A stretch of 64,000 nucleotides of DNA from Favolaschia claudopus. Taxonomy: Eukaryota; Basidiomycota; Agaricomycetes; Agaricales; Mycenaceae. The position numbers and the translations under genes were made by a program. The notes below the pieces were generated by a model that ran no database searches, was not told the DNA's origin, and worked only from the letters and a program-made list of their open reading frames with translations. The stretch is from the NCBI GenBank assembly GCA_037176885.1, contig JAWWNJ010000053.1:1-64000 (forward strand), given 5' to 3'. The stretch's first letter is position 1. The number at the start of each line of letters is the position of its first letter. Positions 11,215-20,800 of this stretch are shown here, one piece after another.

Positions 11215-12120
11215 TCACTCGCAGTATGCAATATCCGAACCTTTGGCGTGCTCCGGGCGCCAGGTGGTCAGCGGGTAAACGCCGTCGCGTTCAGGGACAC
11301 GGAGGATGACCTTGCCAATGGTCGAATATATATCTGTGAGTACACCGTACCCAGCTTCGGCATTGCTGGATACGAGTCCGTGCTTTCGCAGACGGGTGAG
11401 GGAGATGAGTCCTGTGCTACAGGACTTGAGGTAGTACGTGTTGGAGAGAGTGAAGGTCTTGACGGCGTCGCCTTGGTGGCATTCAAATGCGACCGTACCA
11501 ATCTGTGTGGCGTACTCGATTCCAGATGCGGTCTCGATGCGGAACGGTTGGCAGGGACGGACGTCGACGAAGTTGGAGAGGTTACCCTCGTAGTGCTGTG
11601 ATGCGCCAGTATCGAGGAGACGGATGGATTGGGAACCGGTTACACGGAATGCGCTTTCGGGGACAGCTGCTGCCACATATGCGTGGCTCTCGCTAGCTTC
11701 GGCTGACTTATCCTCAGCTGCGGCTGCCTTGCCTCGCTTACCATCCTTCTTCTCAGCAGATAGTCGCGCGCGATTGGCTTGACACGACTTATTATGGAGT
11801 CTGCGAGCCAGCTCATCGGCGCGGGAAACCAGAGCCTCGTTGTTCTCCTTTAGTGAGCTATTCTCTGATTCCATGGTGGCCATCCGATGTTCGAGAGCGG
11901 CCATCCTTTCCAGTAGAAGCTGTTTCAGGACTGTCATGAGCCTGTCTCTCGCGCGCTTCTTGCTTCTGACGCGTGAGATTCCGAGCATGCTCTCTCCTTC
12001 CCTTTGAGACAGGCATCTGACGCGTAAAAGACGCGTCAAAAGCGCGTTTGGAGGCGGTTTGTGGACGGGGAGGACGCGTCGGTGACGGTAGTGACGAGAG
12101 CGGCGGAGGCCGGGCCGCAT
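11215..12120 (-). pseudogene. Copia-type retropepsin / gag-pre-integrase fragment with coiled-coil N terminus
   Basis: This is an uninterrupted frame of 301 codons. Residues about 168-177 read LLDTGASQHY, the Ty1/Copia aspartic protease active site (DTGAS at 170-174). The following 110 residues fit the Copia protease and pre-integrase linker, with an LSNTYYLKSCSTGLISLTRL-type segment and a terminal VYPLTT. The expected HHCC zinc finger, integrase and reverse transcriptase are absent: the frame stops at 11215. Upstream, where a Copia Gag normally has a CCHC zinc knuckle, there is a basic stretch (about residues 50-60) and a heptad-like coiled coil (about 60-110); only one Cys of a knuckle is visible. 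The start is uncertain; Met at about residue 45 or 62 is also possible. It is probably a truncated retroelement. A domesticated protease gene is a less likely alternative. Confidence 0.65.
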
Positions 12121-12414
12121 GTCCGACCTCCTAAAAAGGTATCGAAACGTACCTCGAACAATTCTGTCGCCTACGCATCAGACCTTGGCAAGGTGTTGCG
12201 GAGTAAAATGTGTAGCTAGCTGAGCTTTGCTCAATGTCTGAAGTCATTTATCTCTGATGTAAGTGTATCTGAGAAAAACTGTGTTTTGATCGAAAAATTT
12301 CTCGGTTTGTACACATATGAATTGAAATTGAAAATTCTGCTACAGTCATATAATGCTAGTACTCCATGCCATGGTATTTGCCCGCCAACACTTATGAATC
12401 TACTGAGTGGATGA

Positions 12415-12530
12415 GCCGCAAGCAGTGTTCCTTCTTAAGGCCTTATTAAGGGCACGTCCGAAGGCTAAGGTCTTAAAGGCCTTAATAAGGCTATTAAGGG
12501 CTCCATATTAAGGGGCCTTAGGATGAAAAA
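12415..12530. repeat. Cluster of TTAAGG/CCTTAA inverted motifs
   Basis: At least six interlocking copies of CCTTATTAAGG-like words occur within 100 bp. GGCTTAATTAAGGG recurs at about 12858. This resembles subterminal repeats of a further DNA transposon (about 12.4-12.9 kb), but termini cannot be fixed. Confidence 0.4.
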
Positions 12531-12872
12531 TACAAATTTTTCTGCGCTTTTTTAGATGCATTTTTCGGGGAGTTCCAAAGCGGTTTTGCTTCTTATGGCT
12601 TGCTCCAGCTAAGTTTTGGCTGAACTTGATGTTTGTGGACTGAAATCCCTCCCGCCAGGGCAATGCAGGTAGCCGAGTTGAGGGCTTGACCCATGTTCCG
12701 ACGCTCTTCAGCAGAATCAACGGAACCTGCCGGACACTGCCATTGATTGGAGCTTACATAATGCTGCGGGCCTTTGCAATTGGCAGCTGCCAAGTTGCCA
12801 ACCCAGCAGCCGAACCTGCCGAACGTAGCCGAGAAGGGTGACGTAATCCAAGGTAAGGCTTAATTAAGGGTT

Positions 12873-12973
12873 ACAGCTGTTCCAGAAAACCTTGAGACTT
12901 TTCAAAAAAATTGTGCGAGTGCAAAATTTGATCTGAGTGATAAGCCGCACCATATATGGTAGTATGTCCGACG
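12873..12973. repeat. Dispersed repeat R2, copy 2
   Basis: This is the second copy of the block at 6344-6430, continuing to GTCCGACGG. It is about 14 bp longer because of an internal insertion after the TTTTCAAAA run. Confidence 0.75.
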
Positions 12974-12989
12974 GCCGTTACGTCCGACC

Positions 12990-13196
12990 GTGGCATCCGA
13001 GCTGTCATTTTTTGAATACCCTCGTCGCTTTCAGCGCGCACCGCCGCCAGCCTACGAGGCTCCTCCACCACAGTATAATGATATAACGGACCTGTCAAGC
13101 AGCCCTAGCTCAGTCAGGCTGCGTCCGTCTGAGTCCATGTACTTCGGTGTGTCGCACTGTATCACGCCTGGTTTCTCCGCTAACATATATACATAA
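12990..13196 (+). CDS. Short frame with two PPxY motifs, unrecognised
   Basis: A 68-codon frame opens close to repeat R2. It encodes PPPAY and PPPQY within 11 residues, a pattern typical of WW-domain (Rsp5-type ubiquitin ligase) ligands in fungi, followed by a Ser-rich stretch. There is no signal peptide or membrane segment. It could be the tail exon of a lost gene. It is too short to assign and no splice partners are visible. Confidence 0.2.
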   Translation: MASELSFFEYPRRFQRAPPPAYEAPPPQYNDITDLSSSPSSVRLRPSESMYFGVSHCITPGFSANIYT

Positions 13197-13910
13197 CAGG
13201 AGATTCTTCTGACCCGCAGACAACTCTCGCTGATGTGGCGGAAGACCATTACAATGAGATGAGATTTGGATGAGATAGGGATGGATAGCGATGACGCTCT
13301 GCTATAAAGTTCGTCAAGTTTACAGCATAGCGTCATTATTTCCTAAATGGGAACGGATCGCGGAGCCCCCATTGATACTGGCACTCGGTTTGTTTTCCCA
13401 TACGCACGTGTCAGTCACATGATACGCTGGAAACAAACAATCACCACGTAAGATAGACGTCACCCCAATCCGGCACCCTTACATAAGCATTACGTTTGCA
13501 CAGCCACCCGCCAAATCCTGAAGCTTTGAAAAATCAACTTACTCTGTTTGCGATTTTGAGGTCTTGGGAACTTTTTTTTAAAAAAATTAGAGAGGTTCAC
13601 AGCTTAAGTAAGAAACTGGAGGCTGATTTGATTTGAAGTTCTAATATATGCTGTACCAGGCTACGGAAGAGCTATGCAGCAGTACGGTAAGGGTTGGCGG
13701 GGATTTCATATAGTAGGTAGTTTGGAAACGGTAATATAGACTATAACGAGAGAGGAAAAGAAGGTTAAGTGTCGCGCAAGGGAATGAAAGTTTGAGGAGT
13801 AACAGTATCAAATATTTGAGATGGAACAGGCAGGAAGGGGGAGAGGGAGACATAGGGTGGGTATGAATCAAGGATGAAGAATACAGAAGAATAAAAGAGA
13901 GCGGAGAGGA

Positions 13911-14897
13911 TTAACGAGGGGATTGTATGTACGGGAGAGGGTGGACCGACGACTTATCTAAAGCCTGGTGAAGGTCCTTCATGCGCTCCGCCAGAGTTAC
14001 CGCCAACTCTTTCCGACGCGGGCAGGCATACGAATCCGCGCGGTGCTTTCCACCGCAATTGAGGCATTCCACAGGGCCAGAACATTGGGAGGTGTCGCCG
14101 TGAGGATAGTCCGCCGAGGGCTTCGCACATATGGCGCAAGATGGCTTCTTGACGTTGCATCGAGCCTTGGTGTGTCCGTATTTGTGACATCCCCAGCACT
14201 GGGAGATGCGAAGATGCGGGAAGCCACGAGCGACGGTGGGACTAGTGGAACACAGGATGATGCGGCCGCGTGAGAGCGCAAGATCGACCTTTTCGCGTGA
14301 CTGGAGAAGGAAATATACAGAACCGGCACGTTTTGGCTTACGCCCGCTGGCCACGATGGCGGCTGTCTGCGATTCGGAAGGCGGGCGATTGACCCAAGTT
14401 GGGAGACCGGTGACTGGGCCCAAATCTGGATTCCGGATCTCAAACTCGCGCTTCAACTCTCCCATGTCTGCAACCTCATCAAACGGCACTCCGTTCACCT
14501 GAAGGTGGCCATGTAATGCTACCGGCGCAACGCGGCCGCCAGGCAAGATCGCAGGACCCCAGCGAGACCACTCCTTGCTGAGTATGTCAGTAGCCGACGC
14601 AGATCCAGGTACAAGAAAGATGCTGGTGCTGCTTTGCTTCTTTGCGAAGAGTAGGCTAGGGAGGGACAAGGAAGCGAGGTGTTTATTGACAGTGGCGATG
14701 ATCTCCGGGTAAGACGCGCCAAAGAGGGGCGGGATATCACCGTCAAAGCGAACGAGAATGCGCTCATCGCTTGGCGCGGGTAGCGGAGGTGGCTTTGGTT
14801 TGGGAATAGGGGGAGTGGCGGGCTTCACGGCAGCAGCGGCCACCGCGGCGTACGAAAGAGCTTTCTCCGCTCTCGGGCCACCGGCCGCCCCACCCAT
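13911..14897 (-). CDS. LINE (non-LTR retrotransposon) ORF1, Gag-like, three zinc knuckles
   Basis: The frame of about 328 codons starts at the MGGAAGGP methionine. The in-frame upstream Met at 14930 lies inside a later MITE insertion. An Ala/Pro-rich N terminus is followed by a central region with ILVRFDGDIPPLFG and GHLQVNGVPFDEV segments, as in ORF1/Gag-like proteins of fungal Tad-type LINEs. Near residues 234-247 there is a canonical C-x2-C-x4-H-x4-C knuckle (CWGCHKYGHTKARC). Two more Cys/His clusters follow (CAIC...H...C and CLNCGGKH...C). It presumably binds element RNA. The frame is intact, but no ORF2 (endonuclease/RT) follows: downstream sequence runs into the end of element H within about 300 bp. 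The short copies of H retain only its first about ten codons. Confidence 0.7.
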   Translation of the reverse strand: MGGAAGGPRAEKALSYAAVAAAAVKPATPPIPKPKPPPLPAPSDERILVRFDGDIPPLFGASYPEIIATVNKHLASLSLPSLLFAKKQSSTSIFLVPGSASATDILSKEWSRWGPAILPGGRVAPVALHGHLQVNGVPFDEVADMGELKREFEIRNPDLGPVTGLPTWVNRPPSESQTAAIVASGRKPKRAGSVYFLLQSREKVDLALSRGRIILCSTSPTVARGFPHLRISQCWGCHKYGHTKARCNVKKPSCAICAKPSADYPHGDTSQCSGPVECLNCGGKHRADSYACPRRKELAVTLAERMKDLHQALDKSSVHPLPYIQSPR

Positions 14898-14914
14898 TAA
14901 GTAAATACATATGT

Positions 14915-15159
14915 GTAGTATTTCCTTCAATTCGTTTTGTCACTTGTCACAAGCCCCAAAAACGACGAAAATTTTGGCGAGTCACAGTGTCACGAGGGTC
15001 TCAGACGAATGGTCCCCCGAAGTCACACGGATTTTCGCCTGTTTTCGGCCCAAAATGGGGTAAAAAACGAAAATTTTCGCAAGTCACACCGGTCCGGACT
15101 TCCATACAAAAGGTCAGGTTCACCTCAAATCGGCTTACGAATTGAACAAAATACTACAG
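14915..15159. mobile_element. 245-bp MITE
   Basis: The inverted ends GTAGTATTTCCTTCAATTCGT and GTAGTATTTTGTTCAATTCGT are near-matching. TATGT occurs on both sides (14910-14914 and 15160-15164). The related sites in the tandem units lack the element but carry TATGT twice with six bases between, as expected of an excision footprint. It sits just upstream of the LINE ORF1. Confidence 0.6.
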
Positions 15160-15190
15160 TATGTCTGACTCTAAGTTTGAATCCTAGTTA

Positions 15191-16533
15191 CAGCAGTTTG
15201 CAGATGTAATGACACCACGTCGCATCACATGAGAAGAAAGCACAAAAACACGTCTTCTTGTATCGCCTCGTTCTTGCTCGTTTCTTGCCCAATCTCGACT
15301 ATCTTGGTATGTATGAGGTCGCCTTAATCCGGGCCTCAAGAAGCTGGTATTTCATTGGCAAAATTCCGACTTTCATTTTGGCCGACATCCACTTGACATC
15401 CAGCTTGTCCAACATCGTCGCGCTCGTCCTGGGCGCAATTCTGGACGGAATCGCTCATGTGTAGGCGCACTTGGAAGGTATTTTTGGTTGCTTTCAGCAT
15501 ATGTGCAGTCTAAATTGTGGCTGCCGGGTGTAACAACTTATCGGAAAAAGTAATTTGTTTGTGACCATTTGATCTTACGGTTTCCATGTGCATAGCAGCG
15601 TTATGCATGCAGAATGAGTACTGAGATCTCTAAGAAATAGTCATCTGGCATGCTTAGTATTGTATATGTGGTACAAAGTGGCTAAGTAAGCTACGCAGAC
15701 TCCAGTGGCAAACGAGCAAAAAATAGAATACGCCACAGCGAAATTTGGCGATAAATTAGCGTCCTCTTCTTTTGAGGACGCACCCCACTGGTGCTATACA
15801 CGAGTCTTGAATCGACGCACGGCAGGGAATTGTTACGTGCGCCTGAGAAGGAACAAAACCAGAGTACAAACTGTGATCACGGTGGAAGTAGAGAAGAGAC
15901 ACGAGAACAATAACTTATCTAACCGGTATCCGCACTACAAATGCATATAGATCGAAAGCGACTAGAAATGCCTTCCAAACGCGCCTACACACGAGGCATT
16001 CCCTCCAGAATTGCGTCCAAGACGGCGATGACGATGACTGGGTGTCGGCCAAAATGAAGTCAGGATTTCGGCGATAAAAGACAGCCGTCTTGAAGCCCGG
16101 ATTAAGGCGAGTCCTCCGATACCAAAATCATGCTGTTTGTTGTCGAAACGAGAGAGATACGAAGGAGAGAAGAAGACGTGTTTTTTGTGCTTTCTTCTCA
16201 TGTGATGCGACGTGGTGTCATTACATCTGCAAACTTAGTCTCGCTACTCAGACTTTCTGCCGAGTCGATGAGAAGATAGTCGTTCTCAAGGATCTATAGA
16301 AAGTCTGGGCGCTGATGAGGGGTAGGTCAGTGAAGCGTCCGTGGGAATGATGCTGGCGACAGAGACTGATGGCCGCAAGTTGGACAATTTTCGCGTGTAG
16401 ATTGGGTCCCCAGACCAGTATATAACCTGTATGTGAACACTTGAGGACACCAATTAGGCATGAAAATCAGTATTTCGACTGAGTTCTGTGTGTCTAGGCT
16501 GGAAACGTCTGCGGCCATCACTGCAAACTGCTG
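15191..16533. mobile_element. 1.34-kb TA-flanked element with internal long foldback
   Basis: The outer TIRs are CAGCAGTTTGCAG, with TA on both sides (15189-15190 and 16534-16535). The short copies of element H have the uninterrupted site at the same position with a single base difference, so this is a genuine insertion. Inside, 15197-15500 and 15950-16233 are inverted, diverged copies of each other, with a shared CATCACATGAGAAGAAAGCAC block and a GCCTTAATCCGGGC block. No transposase frame is recognised. A Tc1/mariner-type non-autonomous element is likely. Confidence 0.7.
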
Positions 16534-16636
16534 TAAATCCGCAGTCTGACCTCTGTTGGGGGTGAAGGTACACAGAGGATACAGTGGATGACTAAGTCCT
16601 GGTGCTGGTCTAGCATATCTGAGAGGGAGGGCCGAG

Positions 16637-17489
16637 TTTTATTGTACATGTGTACACGCAAGATGCCTCTTCCAAGTCAATAACAAAACCGACAGCATGA
16701 CGTCTGGACAATGATCACCGCAATGTGCCTCGTTCCTCGACTACCTCCTATCCCGACAGTTCGCACTCCGATATGTCCTCCCGGGCTCTGTTCTCTTCTT
16801 TCCAGTGTCATTGTCTCTCCCGGCCTCTTATTTTCACTAGTAGCTGGCATCCCTTCTGCCTACATTGCACACCTGGACGCACATTCAGCCCCTGGGCTTC
16901 CAACCAATGCACAGACTCATCGACTCGAAGTCACACTTTTACTTTGAGCCTACCGGTTCGTCGTCTCAACTTGTTTTTGTCTTCGTCGCCTGTGACCTAT
17001 ATCTTCTGTTGAGTCCAGCTAAAGACAGGTCGTCGCTTTCGTCGTTCTCTGTCTGCAGACTCGCTCACCTCACCGCTCAGTTGCAAGTTTCAGTACTTTG
17101 CTTCATTGAAGGCTCTCATTTCATATCCTACGCGCTGTTCTGGCTCTGCGCAGTGGAACTCGTAGCTCCGATTTACTTTGGGGACTCGTCACATCTCTAC
17201 AATTTTGCTACGGCTCGTTTCATTTGAACACTAGGCCTTAATGAGTAATCATCTACATTGCAGTCACTCTCTCGCACCACCATCTATTGTTTCACTACTT
17301 ACCTACTAGTAATTAAAAGTTGCTTGCGCTTTACACGTCGGCCTCGAACTCAGTTGATAAAAAACGCCGGAGAATCTCTCGGGTGCGGAATCTATCCTTC
17401 GAGCAAGCAAGGTGCCTTCCGACGCAGTCGGAGCTTCCTAGTATGGTCTATTTGTTCATATTGACCTAGATCAGCTCAGTAGTTGCCAG
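16637..17489. other. No gene recognised
   Basis: There are plus-strand frames of up to about 120 codons (16711-17227) in C/T-rich sequence. They have no domains and overlap each other, so none is annotated. Confidence 0.35.
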
Positions 17490-17660
17490 TAGTGCTGCCG
17501 GAAGCTGGAGTTAGCTCCGAGCTGAGTTCAACTAGGCTGAGTCTGTCACTTCCCTCCGATCAGTGATTGGAGGCTCAGGCTATTTAGTGTTGCCGGAAGC
17601 TGGAGCTAGCTCCGAGCTGAGTTCAACTCCAACTAGTGCTGCCGGAAGCTGGAGTTAGCT
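17490..17660. repeat. Three hAT terminal-repeat starts in tandem
   Basis: TAGTG(C/T)TGCCGGAAGCTGGA begins at 17490, 17585 and 17634, each time followed by GCTCCGAGCTGAGTTCA. The third copy continues into the hAT interior. This could be partial duplication of the hAT 5' end or remains of earlier insertions at the same site. Confidence 0.75.
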
Positions 17661-17878
17661 CCGAGCTGAGTTCAGCTCCAACTCGGCACGTTACCATAAA
17701 CGGCACCTCGAGGTGATGCCAGCTCGCCTCGCCTCGGCCCCCAAAACAGGCACTGTGACACTCTTGACAGCGTCACTGAGTGACTGGCGCGTCAAGCACA
17801 ATCCTCGTCCTCCCGCTCACCGGTTAGCGCGTTCCTGCCGCGAACCAATCCTCCTATGATTCACCTCAACCTCGCTTG

Positions 17879-20800
17879 CACTGTGGGAAGAAAACCTACT
17901 TGGTCTGAGTAGGGACCTACTCAGACCGAGAATTCCCTACTCAGCGGGAGTAGGTTTGGATCTGAGTAGGTTTTAACCTACTCAACCTGAGTATGCCGAA
18001 CCCACTCGGCACAAATCCACTCACCGTGAGTGGGTTTCCGAAAATTGACCGGCATGGCCTCCGAGCTGATGCTGGCCTATTCGGCACTATCCAAGCGATC
18101 AGATGTGATGTGCCGCGATGCCGCGCCGTTTTGAGTTATTGTGAAAGTCATATGAGCTTCCAGCGCAAACTCAGGCCTTGTGTTGTACACATCTTGATTA
18201 GATCTGCTCTCTTCCCTAGTCACTATCCGACTCAGCGCACGCCGCCCACTGCTTATAAGTGTCGAAGAGTTTCAGCCGTATCGGCAATCGACGGCACAAG
18301 GTGCATCTTGCATCGTACTCGTTGAAGCTTCGCTTAGGACTGAACGGTCTGCTCACGTATGACAGTTCCCTCCAAAAACTATCTCAGTGAATGATTAGAG
18401 CACCGTACCAGGCCTAGCTCACACTGTGAGCGTATTGGTTTGCCACTTGGTTTGCTTCGGGCGCCATTTCAATTTGTTGAAACCCGGAATTTGACCAAGT
18501 CAAGACCTAGGTGTGAGACAATGTACGACGCATGCTCACTCGTAGCACATTTAATTGATCATGACCCCCAGCCTAGCGGACAAATAATTTTGGAATTTAT
18601 CTGAATTTTTGAGAATTTTCGACCGAGTCGTTCGAAACGCGACTTTCGGACTTAGCGGAAAAAACGCGACGCGTCAGTCATGTGATGTGTTACTGCGTGA
18701 CATGTAACACATCGCTCCTTTCCCTCTTCCTTCATCTTCCGGCTTGTCCCGCGCCGTCCCGTGCCTCTATGCGCCCGCATACGATATAGGACAACTCATA
18801 AAGGCCATCTACACGTCCTACGCTCTCGAAATGCCTCGAATACGCTCAAATATCGGCCTCTGAGGCCGATTACGTCTCCGACCAATATCACCATATTAGA
18901 CGCGTTAGCCGCGTCCGATTGTCTTCTGTGGGTTCTCTAACGACTATGAAACCTCTCTTATTACCCTCAGGCTTGCCAACTATCCCCTTCCGCCTCTCTT
19001 CGACTCGCACGAGGCATGGTATGACTATGAGCCGTTCCTCGGGTCTTTGCACGAAGAACGTCGACGACTGAGGCGAATTTATGCACAGAAATGACTTCTG
19101 GCGCGCTTTGTACTTTGGACGAACACGATCCAGGGAGATGGAGCATCCGCAGGTACGGTTGTAGTCGTGACTTTCTTTACTGTGTCTATTTCCCCATTGT
19201 TTGCAGTCCTTCTTCAGCGCTGGTTCACGCGCGCCTCACACTCTTGATACCTCGCTCCTAGCTTCAAGACTGAGACGGACACCTTATGTACCGATTAAAG
19301 GTGTGTGTTTCTTTATTCTCTCCATCTCATTGGTCTCGTCCACTGCCTTCAGCTCCATCTGTGCACTATACGGCACAACGCCGACGACACGTCTCCCCTA
19401 CCCCTCCGTTACAATCAACTCTGCCTCGCCCGCCCGCCCAACAGCATTCCCCGACGCCTCGGCGATGCGCTCAGATAGCGACGAATGTGCGCGGGGTACC
19501 CCTTCTTCCTTTGTTACGCGCGCCGACACAATCACCTCGCTCTCTGCCCTTCGTCACCCTTTCCTTCCTTTGGACCACCAACTCAGTAACTTGCACCCAC
19601 CGACTCGCTGTCCCGCCGCCGCCGTCAACGGTCACGAATTCAGCGCTGACATGTAGTCGACTACTCGTTCTCAACGCAGACTGCCCTGCGGGTCGCTTCC
19701 GCTAACTCTCCCGACTTCGATATCTACTGCCCCGCCGTTTCGACTTCGACCACACGCCACATTACCCTCTCCTCTGTCCCTATCCACGCCGCTGATGAAT
19801 CTGCGTCGTTCTCCCTTCCCGGTTGGTGTCCGCGCTGACGAGCTCCTTTTAGCAGACTTCCCTTGCCCACTCCCGATCACTATCGCCTGCGCGCGCGATA
19901 CTCTCGCGTGCATTCCCTCCGACTATTGCCCGCCCGCCGACTCCGCCGCTGTGCGCGGTGCCGGCATCGACATGAATATACTAACAAGGAAGTACACCGA
20001 CGTGCGTCTACCTCTTGTCTCTCCTTCCCGTCTTCCCTTTTGTTCTTCTTTCAGCCCCCTTGCCTTCCCGTTTCGCTCCTCCAAACTGCCTTGTTCTTGA
20101 TTGTCGATCGTATGGCAGTTGCTGCTTATTCGGCTCCGACTGTTTGGCGCGTCTAAACTCAAAAACTGTTATGGTTTGCTCCCTCCTTGTCAATCACTGG
20201 ATTTCGGCTGACTCGAAGGCAGAAATATGGCGGAAAAATCAAATTCAGCATTTGTCGCTGTTGGTACGTAGGATTTGGTCCAATACAAAGATCCTCCGTT
20301 GACGGAGTGCTGATTTCCGGCAGCATCACCCTCTCATCGGTGTCCGTGTCTCCGAAGCTAAGTTTCTCCTTCGTCGTATCTTGCAACGCAGTCTAGCATT
20401 GCTTCAGTTCGCTGCTGTTGAAGCAATCTCAACGCTGACGCGACCATCCTGATACTCGCGGGGCTACATGCCGCAAAGCAGCCACGTCGCTTCCATCGTC
20501 AAGACAGTTGAGAGTCGTGTTTCTCGGATGTTCGTAAGCAAGAATTCTCTTCCACCAACGCCAGTGTTCTGATGTATCTCATTTCAGAATTTTCCGCAGC
20601 TTCGTTTCTCGGAATAACTCTTTTCGTGGTTGACTTGGTGAGTTGCTTGTTATTTGGACTTCGGAATTTTGAACTCAGAGACGCACTGCGATAGAATCAT
20701 GAGTAGTATGTGCAATGGTGAGCGCTTCATTGTTTCTCTCATTTTCACCATCGCTAACGCCCTCTTCTTAGACTATTCGCCTCAGTAGGTGGGACGGTAT

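Larger units (their letters stand above)
13451..16636. mobile_element. TIR element H (long copy, right end missing)
   Basis: This begins AGATAGACGTCACCCC after TA. Inverted pieces of it match the complete short copies at 44840-45712 and 52147-53020: 13451-13625, 14870-14914, 15165-15190 and 16540-16636. The long copy additionally holds a LINE ORF1 (missing from the short copies through a deletion of about 1.25 kb), a 245-bp MITE and a 1.34-kb TA-flanked element. Homology stops near 16636, before the expected second TIR, so the copy is truncated. Confidence 0.65.

Noticed and set aside
11215..12120. bZIP transcription factor reading of the basic plus coiled-coil N terminus
   Set aside because: The basic part lacks the N-x7-R spacing of bZIP proteins, and the rest of the frame is clearly Copia protease.
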